From positions 46,776 to 110,775 of the forward strand of contig CAMCDS010000006.1 in NCBI GenBank assembly GCA_945873625.1: a DNA stretch of 64,000 nucleotides. Reading direction: 5' to 3'. The notes beneath the pieces were generated by a model. The model was not told the origin of the DNA, did no database searches, and saw nothing but the letters and a program-made list of their open reading frames with translations. Shown in pieces: positions 33,336-43,889 of this stretch (positions are counted from its first letter, which is position 1; each line of letters opens with the position of its first letter). This stretch comes from an uncultured Porphyromonadaceae bacterium (GTDB lineage Bacteria > Bacteroidota > Bacteroidia > Bacteroidales > Muribaculaceae). The position numbers and the translations under genes were made by a program.

Positions 33336-33365
33336 GATGATATGTTGTTGATGATATGTTGTTGA

Positions 33366-35651
33366 TTATATTTGCATTGAGAACCCTACGCCGATCTGGA
33401 AGGGCTTACCCCGCTGGAGAAACTCATTCCCGATCGACTGGAAATAGAACGTGTGATAACGCGTGTCTGATATATTGGTGGCAAAAATCTTCACCTGCCA
33501 TATATCGGCACTGAGGGTTGCCGAGCAGCCGGGCACCACATAGAACGGCTGCTTCAGCGTGTTGGCTTCGTTCCAGTAAATCTCTCCGGTGCCGCGCATG
33601 TTGACGTCAAACTCCAGACTCTTCAGCTTTCCGCGTCTGAGCGGCACAGTATAGACTGCCTGAAGGAAGAGCGTAGTCTTGGGGACATACGGAAGAAACT
33701 TGCCGGCATAGTCCTGCCTGCCGTCGAAAAACTTTCTGAACCGCGCGTCGGTCCATCCGAAAGTGGCCATCAGCGACAGGCGGTCGATCGGAAGAGCCGC
33801 CACCGACAGCTCCAGACCGTAGCTGCGGGTCTTTCCGGCGTTGGTCATCATCCTTCCTGTGATATTGCCCGGGGGGAACATGGTCAGCTGTTGGTCGCGG
33901 CAATCGATGTAGAAAAGCGAGAGCTCGGTGGTAAGCCTTGATTCCAGAAACGAAAGATGGGCGCCGACCTCGAAGTTCCAGGAATATTCCGGCCGATAGC
34001 TCACCATATCGTTGACTTCGTAAGACGAGCCTATGCCCATGAATCCCATAAGGCGCTGCTGCAGCACATCAGAAAACATCTGCGTATTGAATCCGCCGGC
34101 CTTGTAGCCCTTCGACACATTAATATATATATTGGAGACCTCAGGCGTCGGAAGGTCGTAGACGACGGTGAACTTCGGTATGAAATTGAGGAACTCCTGC
34201 GAGAGGTGTCCGCGGTCGTCGATATCGACATCCGCGTTGCCTACCGGCACAAGCGTGCCGTCGGGAAGCAGATGCGAGACGAGATAACCCGTGTTGCACC
34301 AGCTCCTGTAGTCCATGGCCACGTGCTCATAGTCGAGACGCAGGGCAAGCGAAAGCCTGAATCGGCCGAGCTCAAGGTCCGACTTATGATAGATCGCCGC
34401 TCCTACGGTCGGGATGGTAAAGTCGCTGTTGAGCGTGAAGCTGCGCGTGTTCCATGAGATGGGATAAGAAGGGTTGCCCTCGTTGCGCTTGTTTTCGATG
34501 AGCTGTCTTATTCCATAATCATGGAATGTAACCGGGGCGAGCATGTGAAGATGCTTGTAGAATCCGAAGAATCCTCCAAGCCACGAATACCGGGAACCGG
34601 AATCGCGCTTCGAACGCACCACAATCTCCTCGGCCACCGAGGGCTCGCGTTTCTTCTGGGTGAGCGTGAAATAGTCGAGAGGGAGAAAATCCTGGTCGAG
34701 CGTCATGTTGTCGTCTATATACTGAAAGGACGTAACCGACGAGAGCAGGAAATGAGGGTGATTGTAGTTCAAGGTGAGCGCGTCGCTCAGCAGGAAGCGG
34801 CGGTAGAAACAGGTATCGTTGAAAGCGATCTTACCCGTCTCTACATTTTCATAGGCATACCCTCCCTGATTGAGCGACGAGACGGCGGCCACATTCTGCA
34901 GCGAAACGGCATCCGACACACGCCACTGATACTTTGAGCGGAAACTGAAGAGACGTTCGGGGTCTACCTTGCGGCCATTATAGTCGTTGGTGAAATGGCC
35001 GTGAGAATAAGAAGCCGCACCTGTGAGCGATAGCGCGTGGCGGCTGTTGAACTTGTGGAACCATCCGGCCGACACCTTGGCGTTGAGCGGAGATGAATAC
35101 TCAGCCTTAAGCCTCCACCCCTGAAAGCGGAACGGCGAGAGTGTGGTAACATTTATCTGTCCGGCCATTGTGTTACGGCCATAAAGAGCCGTCTGCGGGC
35201 CACGCAGCATCTCTACCGACGCTATGTCGGCAATGTCGAAATCGTATGCGTCCTTGTTGAGCACAGGCAGGTTGTCGACATTGAGGCCCACAGCAGGCTG
35301 ATCCATGCGGGCGCCGATTCCCCTCACATAAATCGATGATGTGATTCGCGAACCGTAGTCGGGGATAAAGAAGTTAGGCACAACGTCGGAAAGCCCTTTA
35401 AGCGACACCGCGTTCAGGCGGTCGGCCTCGACGGCGCCTATCACCGTCACGGCCTCGGGAAGACGGAAAAAACGATCGGCCTCCTTCACAGCCGATATAC
35501 TAACCTCTTGAAGCGTAACAGCTTCTGTGATCGAATCAGCCGGTTGTCCGGCGGAACGGGCACCACCGTGAGCGTCGGGCCGGACCTGCATTGAGGCCCA
35601 GCACGACATGATGCCTAATCCGGCTGACATAGCAATAAGGAATCTCTTCAT
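33366..35651 (-). CDS. TonB-dependent outer membrane receptor
   Basis: Plug motifs SIYVRGIGARMDQPAVGLNVDNLPV, VEMLRGPQTALYGRNTMAGQINVTT; C-terminal beta-barrel. Confidence 0.92.
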   Translation of the reverse strand: MKRFLIAMSAGLGIMSCWASMQVRPDAHGGARSAGQPADSITEAVTLQEVSISAVKEADRFFRLPEAVTVIGAVEADRLNAVSLKGLSDVVPNFFIPDYGSRITSSIYVRGIGARMDQPAVGLNVDNLPVLNKDAYDFDIADIASVEMLRGPQTALYGRNTMAGQINVTTLSPFRFQGWRLKAEYSSPLNAKVSAGWFHKFNSRHALSLTGAASYSHGHFTNDYNGRKVDPERLFSFRSKYQWRVSDAVSLQNVAAVSSLNQGGYAYENVETGKIAFNDTCFYRRFLLSDALTLNYNHPHFLLSSVTSFQYIDDNMTLDQDFLPLDYFTLTQKKREPSVAEEIVVRSKRDSGSRYSWLGGFFGFYKHLHMLAPVTFHDYGIRQLIENKRNEGNPSYPISWNTRSFTLNSDFTIPTVGAAIYHKSDLELGRFRLSLALRLDYEHVAMDYRSWCNTGYLVSHLLPDGTLVPVGNADVDIDDRGHLSQEFLNFIPKFTVVYDLPTPEVSNIYINVSKGYKAGGFNTQMFSDVLQQRLMGFMGIGSSYEVNDMVSYRPEYSWNFEVGAHLSFLESRLTTELSLFYIDCRDQQLTMFPPGNITGRMMTNAGKTRSYGLELSVAALPIDRLSLMATFGWTDARFRKFFDGRQDYAGKFLPYVPKTTLFLQAVYTVPLRRGKLKSLEFDVNMRGTGEIYWNEANTLKQPFYVVPGCSATLSADIWQVKIFATNISDTRYHTFYFQSIGNEFLQRGKPFQIGVGFSMQI

Positions 35652-35777
35652 TTCAACTGCAAAATTAGGCATTATCCGCCGCACGGGCAATCACCTTAAA
35701 TAGTGATTTTTGATTCAGTACAGCACGCGAATCTACTTTTTTATGGTATTGCAGGCTGTCGGTTCGCATTTTAGTGC

Positions 35778-35785
35778 TATATTTG
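35778..35785 (+). promoter_or_regulatory. TATATTTG -7 element
   Basis: gcTATATTTGcac upstream of the 35806 start. Confidence 0.5.
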
Positions 35786-35805
35786 CACTCAAAACAGATA
35801 AACTA

Positions 35806-36315
35806 ATGAAAAGACTCGCTTATATCCTTCCTCTCACCGCCCTCTGCTTCTCATGTTCGCCGAAAGTGTCGGATGCCACAGGCGCCGGCAGCCAAGGCGG
35901 AGGAATAGTAGCCGCCGAGCCGATACAGGCCGATGGATATATCGGCGGAACCTCGGCCATGATTCCGAAAGCCACTGCTTTCCGCATGAACGGAGACTAT
36001 GCCGACAAAGTGGCCGTAACAGTCGATGCCAACGGCAACCTCACCTATTTCCCCGACCCTACCGATATTTCCGACTATTCCAGGCCGGTAGACCTCGGCA
36101 ACGGATGGTGGCTCAACCGCCAGGGGATAAGCCGCAACTCAGTTTTCACGCGCTACACATTCGAAGAATACAGTAAGCTCCCGAAGGTGCCCACGGCAGC
36201 TGAGCTTAAAGCCGCCATCATCCCCGGCTCCGGGGTAGAAGAGATGCGACAGCTCCCCTACTCCATCAATCAGGCCATGTCGCATTTAAAGGAGATAAAG
36301 CAGCTTCTTAAATAA
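35806..36315 (+). CDS. Hypothetical lipoprotein
   Basis: MKRLAYILPLTALCFSCSPKVSD lipobox. Confidence 0.75.
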   Translation: MKRLAYILPLTALCFSCSPKVSDATGAGSQGGGIVAAEPIQADGYIGGTSAMIPKATAFRMNGDYADKVAVTVDANGNLTYFPDPTDISDYSRPVDLGNGWWLNRQGISRNSVFTRYTFEEYSKLPKVPTAAELKAAIIPGSGVEEMRQLPYSINQAMSHLKEIKQLLK

Positions 36316-36354
36316 AGAGTCAGAAGCGCACTTCAATTTCTACAGGTAAATAAG

Positions 36355-37557
36355 ATGAAATCGATAAAGGAACTATACAGAATAGGCACCGGGCCATCGT
36401 CGAGCCACACCATGGGGCCGCGCTTGGCCGCCGAGCAGTTCATCGAACGGCACCCTGATGCCGAGCGCTACTCCGTAACTCTCTACGGCAGCCTTGCCGC
36501 CACCGGGAAAGGCCACATGACCGACGTGGCGCTCAAAGACGCCCTCGGAACCGACGGCAAGGAGGTGGAGATACTCTGGGAACCGGAGATATTCCTGCCC
36601 CGGCATCCCAATGGCCTGACATTCACCGCCTATTATGCCGACGGTCGGAAGTCGGAGCCTTGGACCGTATTCAGCGTCGGAGGCGGCGCGGTAGTAGAAG
36701 AGGGCAAAGACAGGGTAGACACACCCGAAATCTACGACCTCAACACCATGACCGAAATCATGGACTATTGCGAACACACCGGGCGCTGCTACTGGGAATA
36801 TGTGGAGGAATGTGAAGGGTCCGAAATCTGGGACTATCTGCGCAAGGTATGGCATGCGATGTGCGCGGCAGTGGAACGCGGTCTGCAGCACGAAGGGCGC
36901 CTTCCCGGCCCGCTCAACCTGCGCCGCAAGGCAGCTTCATATCTGGTGAAGGCCGAGGGGTTCAAAGACAACCTCCGCAGCCGCGGACTGACGTTTGCCT
37001 ACGCCCTCGCCGTCAGCGAGGAAAACGCTTCGGGCGGAGTGATCGTTACGGCTCCGACGTGCGGGTCGAGCGGAGTGGTGCCCGGCGCGCTCTATCATCT
37101 CTTCCGCAGCCGCGAGTTCACTGAAATCAAGATGCTGCGCGCGCTGGCCACGGCCGGACTTATAGGCAACATCGTGAAACACAACGCCAGCATCTCCGGA
37201 GCCGAGGTAGGATGTCAGGGAGAGGTGGGCGTGGCCTGCGCCATGGCCGCTGCCGCCGCGTGCCAGCTCTTCGGAGGAAGTCCGGCGCAGATAGAATACG
37301 CCGCCGAGATGGGACTGGAGCATCACCTTGGGATGACGTGCGACCCGGTGTGCGGACTTGTGCAGATACCCTGCATCGAACGCAACGCCTACGCCGCCGC
37401 CCGCGCGCTCGATGCCAACATCTATTCTACATTCACCGACGGACAGCACCGCGTAACATTCGACAAACTAATAAAGGTGATGAAGCAGACCGGCCACGAC
37501 CTCCCTTCGCTCTACAAGGAGACCGGCACGGGCGGACTCGCCGCCGAGGGTGTCTGA
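36355..37557 (+). CDS. L-serine ammonia-lyase (single-chain, Fe-S type)
   Basis: IGTGPSSSHTMGP ... GSSGVVPGALYH ... HHLGMTCDPVCGLVQIPCIERNA. Confidence 0.95.
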   Translation: MKSIKELYRIGTGPSSSHTMGPRLAAEQFIERHPDAERYSVTLYGSLAATGKGHMTDVALKDALGTDGKEVEILWEPEIFLPRHPNGLTFTAYYADGRKSEPWTVFSVGGGAVVEEGKDRVDTPEIYDLNTMTEIMDYCEHTGRCYWEYVEECEGSEIWDYLRKVWHAMCAAVERGLQHEGRLPGPLNLRRKAASYLVKAEGFKDNLRSRGLTFAYALAVSEENASGGVIVTAPTCGSSGVVPGALYHLFRSREFTEIKMLRALATAGLIGNIVKHNASISGAEVGCQGEVGVACAMAAAAACQLFGGSPAQIEYAAEMGLEHHLGMTCDPVCGLVQIPCIERNAYAAARALDANIYSTFTDGQHRVTFDKLIKVMKQTGHDLPSLYKETGTGGLAAEGV

Positions 37558-38494
37558 CATCAACATAACCGCTACGGAATTGAACTCTGATTTCAAGATA
37601 TACACACTTGGGTGCGGGTCGGCGAAACCAACACTTCGCCACCAGCCCTCATCGACGATAGTCGACTACCGCAACAACCTCTTCATGGTAGACTGCGGCG
37701 AGGGAGCACAGACAGCCATGCAGCGTTTCAGACTTAAGCTGTCGCGTCTGCGCCATATCTTCATCACGCATCTCCACGGCGACCACGTGCTCGGCCTTCC
37801 GGGGCTGATAGGCACCATGGGGCTGTCGGGAGGAGGAGGCGACATAACCATCCACACCTTTGAAGACGGCAAGGAGATTCTCACACGAATATTCGACTAT
37901 TTCTCGCGCGACCTTCCCATCGACGTGAGATTCAACGTTATACGTCCGGAAGAGGCCGTGGTTTTTGAAAACGCCTCGCTGCGAGTGCGCACCGTGCCTC
38001 TGCGCCACCGCATTCCGACCGTAGGCTATATCTTCGAAGAGAAGGAGAAGCCGCGCCACATCGACCGCCCTGCGTGCGATTTCCACGGAGTGCCCCTCTG
38101 GCAGCTCAACGCCATCAAGGGGGGCGACGACTTCGTGAAGCCCGACGGCACCGTGGTGTCGAACGCTGCGCTTACTTCCGACCCCGACCCCTCGCGCATA
38201 TACGCCCATATCAGCGACACGGCGTTCACCCCTTCGCTTGCCGGGAGCATCGGCCCGGCAGACCTGCTCTTTCACGAGACCACCTATCTCGACGAACACG
38301 AATCGGAAGCCGAGGCACGCGGACACTCCACCGCCAGGCAGGCCGGACGCATGGCGGCCCTCTGCGGCGCGAAGCGTCTGCTGACGGGCCATTATTCATC
38401 GCGCTATCGCAACGACGAGCTTTTCCGCGCCCAGGCCCTCGAAGAGTTTCCCGACGTGATTCTCAACAGGGAAGGGCTCACCACCTGCATCTGA
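37550..38494 (+). CDS. rnz: Ribonuclease Z
   Basis: MVDCGEGAQTAMQRF ... HIFITHLHGDHVLGLPGLIGTMGLSG ... GHSTARQAGRMA. Confidence 0.95.
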   Translation: MSDINITATELNSDFKIYTLGCGSAKPTLRHQPSSTIVDYRNNLFMVDCGEGAQTAMQRFRLKLSRLRHIFITHLHGDHVLGLPGLIGTMGLSGGGGDITIHTFEDGKEILTRIFDYFSRDLPIDVRFNVIRPEEAVVFENASLRVRTVPLRHRIPTVGYIFEEKEKPRHIDRPACDFHGVPLWQLNAIKGGDDFVKPDGTVVSNAALTSDPDPSRIYAHISDTAFTPSLAGSIGPADLLFHETTYLDEHESEAEARGHSTARQAGRMAALCGAKRLLTGHYSSRYRNDELFRAQALEEFPDVILNREGLTTCI

Positions 38495-38499
38495 CATTA

Positions 38500-38588
38500 A
38501 GAGTATGTTTGAATTTAACACGAATTAAGTTGAACATACTCCGAAAAGATTCTTTCTATTCACTTGAAGTTAAACTCAAACATACTCT
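38500..38588. repeat. MITE-like palindromic element, copy 1
   Basis: aGAGTATGTTTGA...TCAAACATACTCt termini with an internal third GAACATACTC; arms match 60776..60868 in reverse complement. Confidence 0.8.
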
Positions 38589-38630
38589 AAGGCTTCAGAA
38601 TCAGCCGTCTGGCATTATTATTCTGATTTA

Positions 38631-38668
38631 CAGGCATGGAACGCTATCTTAAAGCGTTTCATGCCTGT
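38631..38668. repeat. 15-bp hairpin downstream of rnz
   Basis: CAGGCATGGAACGCT-loop-AGCGTTTCATGCCTG (one G:U). Confidence 0.7.
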
Positions 38669-38860
38669 CGTCTGCCGTGCAGGTGAAGATGAATGAGGCG
38701 AACCAATAAAAAACTAAATATTTTAAATTATCAACCCGTAAATTTGTATCTATTCAAAAAAATTATTAATTTGGGGGCATCCTTACTTATTTTTTGGCCA
38801 GGGTGAGGATAAAAGATTCAGACCCTTCCCGATTAACCTCACTGAATCAATCATACGTGT

Positions 38861-41800
38861 ATGAGAAGATTTTTTCTCACTTTCTTAGCTCTGTTTGCCC
38901 TACTGACTTATTTCCCGACATTCGAAGCCGAAACATTACCCTATTTCAATCCGTGCAACTCCCTCGACGGAATGACTCCTGACGTTCCTTCATCTCAAAA
39001 CCGGAGGTGGACGGTCAGCGGAAGCGGAGACTTCAAATCATTCACTATTGCTCCGCACAACTCTACCACGCGACAGGACGCCTACCTGTGGCTGCCGGTG
39101 ATTAAATTTGAATATGAGCATTGCTACCGATTTGCGCTCGATGCCCGAACTCTCTATTCAAATGCCAACGGCCGCTTCCGGATAGTGATGGCCACCGCCC
39201 CGAGCAGAAACAACACTGTAAAGGAATTGCTCCCGGCCGAAGAAGTCGGCACAATGTTCGTCCCGGCCGACTGCTACTTCACCCCCGAGGAGACGCAGGA
39301 ACTCTATCTCGGAATTCACGTGACCAGCCCGGGCCCGGCAAGCAACTTCTATGTCGACAACCTCCTCGTGGAGGAGGTACAGGCAAACGTGCCCACCAAG
39401 GTATCCGACTTCAAGGCCACTTCCCACAATGGCGGCATCAAGCGCGTCGACCTGACGATGACAGCCCCCGGAAAGAACGTGCTCGGCGGCACCACCCGCA
39501 GCATCAGCAAGATAGAGCTATACAGCGACGGCGAGCTCATCCATACCTTCACCTCTCCGAAACCGAACTCCCAACAGAGCTTCACATACGAAGGCTCGGG
39601 AAGCGGCACTCACCTCTTCACTGCCAGAGCGTTCACGTCGGGGGGGAGCTGGGGCGGTGGCCTACGTGGTCGGACGCGTGGGTTCCGAAATTCCCGCCCC
39701 CGACTATAACTACGACGGACGTGCATTCTCATATCTCGCTACCTCCATCTATCAGAAAGACGGCGACATACATCTGTCGTGGCGTCCCCGCAAGGGAGCC
39801 GAAAAGGCTAAATACAACGTTTTCCGCATGCCCGACGACGTGAAGGTAGCATCGGAAATCGCCGATACCGCATTTACCGAACCGGGGCCGAAGGCAGCCG
39901 ACGCCATATCCCTCTGGTATCGCCTCGAGGCAGTATATCCCGATTCTGTAAAAGCAATGGGGATTTCTTCCTTAGTCTCAATCTACAACAACCCTCCGTT
40001 CCTCTGCGGATTCAACCATAAAGAGCTCTCCAACGAGTTTACCATCTTCGACGCCGACCAGCAGAACGGATGGTGGAACTATTCTTCGCAAGGCGGCATG
40101 GGCGTGAACAACACCGACGACTGGCTCGTCTCGCCGGGCATACTTCTGAAACCGGGCAAGATGTACAGATTCTCGGCAGTAACTTCCGCATTCTACCGCG
40201 CAATCTTCTATTCGGCTTCGATGGGCCGCACCAACGACTACAAGGGACTCGACACCGAGCTGATACCCTCAACGCGCGTGGCGTCGACTGTCGGCGACAC
40301 CAAATGGACATATTTCAGCGTGCCGGAAGAAGACAACTATTTCTTCGGCATACGTTCGCATAATCCGGAAAATCCCGACAACGTCAACACCATGAATCTC
40401 CTCCGAGTCGACATCGAGGAGGTCGACGGAGCGCTTCCGCTGGCTGTAGACGGCATCAAAGCCATCTACGACGGCACCGACGTCAGAAAGGCCAAGGTAA
40501 GCATGACGCTCCCGACAAAGTCGATGGGCGGAACCGACATCACTACCATCACTAAAGTGGAACTCTACAAAAACGGCGAACTCTCAGCATCGAAAGAGGC
40601 GCTTACCGCCGGCACAACTCTTGATTTCGACATAACTGTGGAGCCGGGTAAGCTCGACAATTACCGCGTCGTGCCCTTCACGGCCGCCGGCGCAGGCGAA
40701 CCCTCCGACCTCGAAGTGATAATTATTCTTCCCCGATATGCCAACGACTTCTCGGAGTCTTCCTCGATAGATGGATTCACCTGCATCGACGCCAATCTTG
40801 ACTCTAACGGCTGGGGATGGTTCAACTCTGTGGTAAGAAGCTATCCCGAGTCGAGCAACGGCAGCGACGACTGGCTGATGACCCCGGCTCTTTACCTTGA
40901 GGCCGGCAAATATTACCGCACCTCGATGCTTGTGAGCCGAGAAAAAGACGGCCAGGCACCCAACGTTGTCGAGACTTACCTCGGCACGGAGCCGACCGTC
41001 GAAACCATGAAGACCAACGTGGTGAAGCCTTATCAGGTGATGGGCGTCGGCTATCAGCAGTTTGCCCTTCTGAAAGACTATTTCACCGTCGATAAGTCAG
41101 GAGCATACTATCTCGGCATACATTCGCTCTGCCCCTCGGGCACTTACGGTTCTCCCCTGCTGCTCGACGACCTCGAAATATCGGCTAAAATCAACGGCGA
41201 GGTGCCCGACACGGTTACCTCCTTCTCCATCAACCCCGACATGGGCGGAAAGCTCAACGGCGAAATCAAGTTCAAGTCTCCGACCACGGCGCTCAACGGC
41301 ACTCCCCTGAGCAAGAACGAGGCCATGAAAGTATATATCTATGCCGACGGCTCCCCGTAAGCTTCGAGACCCAGGGCGTGCACCTCGTTACCATAATCTG
41401 CACCAACAGCTACGGACAGGGACGCGAACGCGAAGACGTGGCCTTCTTCGGCATCAACCGTCCGGGCTATCCTCTCAACGTGGTGGTGAAGGAGAATCCT
41501 GAAAAGGTCGGTGAAGTAATAATCACATGGGAACACAATCCTCTCGACTACGACGGATTCCCGATGAATCCCGACCACATCACATACGAAATCATCGACC
41601 TCACGGGCGACGGAGAGACCACGCTCGCAAAAGACATCAAAGACACCAGTTGGAGCTATCAGGCCCGCCGTCCCGACCAGGACCAGCGATTCATGCGCTT
41701 TGCGGTAAGAGCCTGGACCGTAACAGCCGGTTCGCCTGGCGTGTTCGCTCCCTACATCTCTGTCGGCTCACCCTATCAGCTCCCGCTCACCGAGTCGTTC

Positions 41801-43651
41801 GCCAACTACAGCCCCAGGATGGCCATGGTGCAGCAGTCGCCTGACGGCACAGGTCTGGCAATGTGGGGATTCAACAACTCCGACCCCTTCGGAAGCGGAT
41901 GCTACGACAACGACAACGGCATGGCCCTGATGGAGGCTATCTTCGCAGGAGCCACGAAGCGTCTGGTAACCGGCAAAATCGACCTCACCAAAGCCGAAAA
42001 ACCGATACTTTCGGTTCGTATCTACAACCCCGCCGGTGTAAACACCTGCACCAACATTCTTGAAATCCAGGTAAGCAAGGGTCTCACCGACGAGGCCGAC
42101 TGGGAAAGCGTGGCATCCAACACCATGAACACCTGGGCCGAAGGCGAGAAGGGCTGGCAGAGAATGGAGGTCGACCTTTCCGACTACAAAGGCAAGGTAA
42201 TCTACATCGGCATCGTAGGCATAGCCGACAGCCACACGTTCACCTGCTTCGACGCCTTCGAGGTGGCCGAAGCCAAACAGAAGAACCTCGGAATCACCAA
42301 TACATATCAGCCCGAGGAGGCTTATCTCGGCCAGGACTTCAACATCAACGCCCGGGTAAGAAACCACGGCCACTCAACGGCCGAGGGCTATAAGGTGATG
42401 CTCTACAAGAACGACGCACTTCTCCAGACTCTCGACGGAGTGGCGCTCATACCCGGCGAACGCCACGACTTCCTCTTCACCGAATGTGTGAACCACAACG
42501 ACGAAGACTACAACACATATTATGTGGAGGTAATGTCTGACGGCGACGAGGACAGATACGACAACCGCTCGAAGAAAATAATGGTGAAGATACTCGAGAC
42601 AGACTTCCCGACTGTAAGCAACCTCTCGGGCGGACAGGACGGCGAAAGCCACGTGAAACTGCAATGGGACACTCCGGCTATTCCTACCGCTCCGAAGGAA
42701 ATCACCGACGACGTGGAGAGCTATCCCTCGTGGGCCACGATGCACACCGGCGTAGGCCGCTACACGATGTATGACATCGACGACATGGGCATAGCCGGCA
42801 TTCAGGGAGTCGACCTCCCGGTAGGCCTCAACACGAAGCAGTCGTGGTTCGTGTTCGACCGCACCATCTCGCCTCTCGACACCCTCGCCATAGCCGACTC
42901 ACATTCAGGCACCAAGTATTTCGCCTGCATGAGCCTCTATCAGCCCAACTACTACGCTCACGACGTGCTCGTGTCGCCCGAGCTCTGCGGCGACGAGCAG
43001 ACCATCAGCTTCTGGGCTCGTTCCTACCACAAGAACTACCCCGAGACCTTCGAGGTACTCATGTCGGACGACAAGGACCTCGATCATATTCTTCAGGAGA
43101 AAAACTCTCTTGGATTCACCTATAAGGTTCCCACCGAATGGACCAGGTATGAATATCGTCTGCCGGCCGTCACCAAATACTTTGCAATCAGGCGATATTC
43201 AGGTGGCGGATTCATGCTCTTCGTCGACGACCTCACCTACACTCCGGCAGGCAACGAGCGTCTGCAGCTAAGGGGCTACAACGTCTACCTCGACGGCGTG
43301 AAGCAGAACGACGAGCCTGTGAGCGGCAACGAATACCTCCACAATCCCGGCAACGGCGACCACACCTACGGCGTGTCGGCACTCTACAACCTCGGCGAGT
43401 CGCCCCTTTCTGAGGTGCGCGTAAGCTTCTCCGGCGTCGACGGTATCGAAGCCGGCAACGTAAGGGTATCGGCCGGCAAGGGCGTTATCCTGATTGAAGG
43501 AGCCGAAGGCCTCGACGTCGCCGTTTATGCTTCCGACGGCAAGTGCATCCATTCGCGTGTAAGCGACTAGAGCCACCTCGCAGTGTCGGCCTCGGCAGGC
43601 GTCTACCTTGTGAAGATCTCGGGCAAGACGGCAAAAGTAATTGTACGATAA
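38861..43651 (+). pseudogene. Giant secreted adhesin-like protein (FN3 / cleaved-adhesin-like repeats, T9SS-like C-terminal domain) with two frameshifts and one in-frame amber codon
   Basis: ORFs 38861-39709, 39657-41360 and 41378-43570 form one continuous protein if a G7 run (39640-39646) is G6 and CCCC (41353-41356) is CCCCC; TAG at 43568-43570 is followed in frame by SHLAVSASAGVYLVKISGKTAKVIVR*. Confidence 0.85.
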
Positions 43652-43800
43652 ATACATAGACATATCTAAGACAGGTCGTCCGCACCACCGGCAGGTGCGG
43701 ACGACCTTGCATTTTAAAGCTGCTTCAAGGGTTAAATTTAGTTAATTCAAACGAAGAGACTTTCATTTGTAAATTCAGCATGTCGATTTTACCCGAAAAA

Positions 43801-43832
43801 TTTGGTACTGTGATTGCAATTTGCTAATTTTG
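43801..43832 (+). promoter_or_regulatory. Bacteroidetes-type promoter of the asparaginase gene
   Basis: TTTG - 20 nt - TAATTTTG. Confidence 0.7.
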
Positions 43833-43889
43833 CCCCGAGAAACCCCGGTTTCCCAAAATCAACCAACAAACGACTCCAAACCAAACCGA

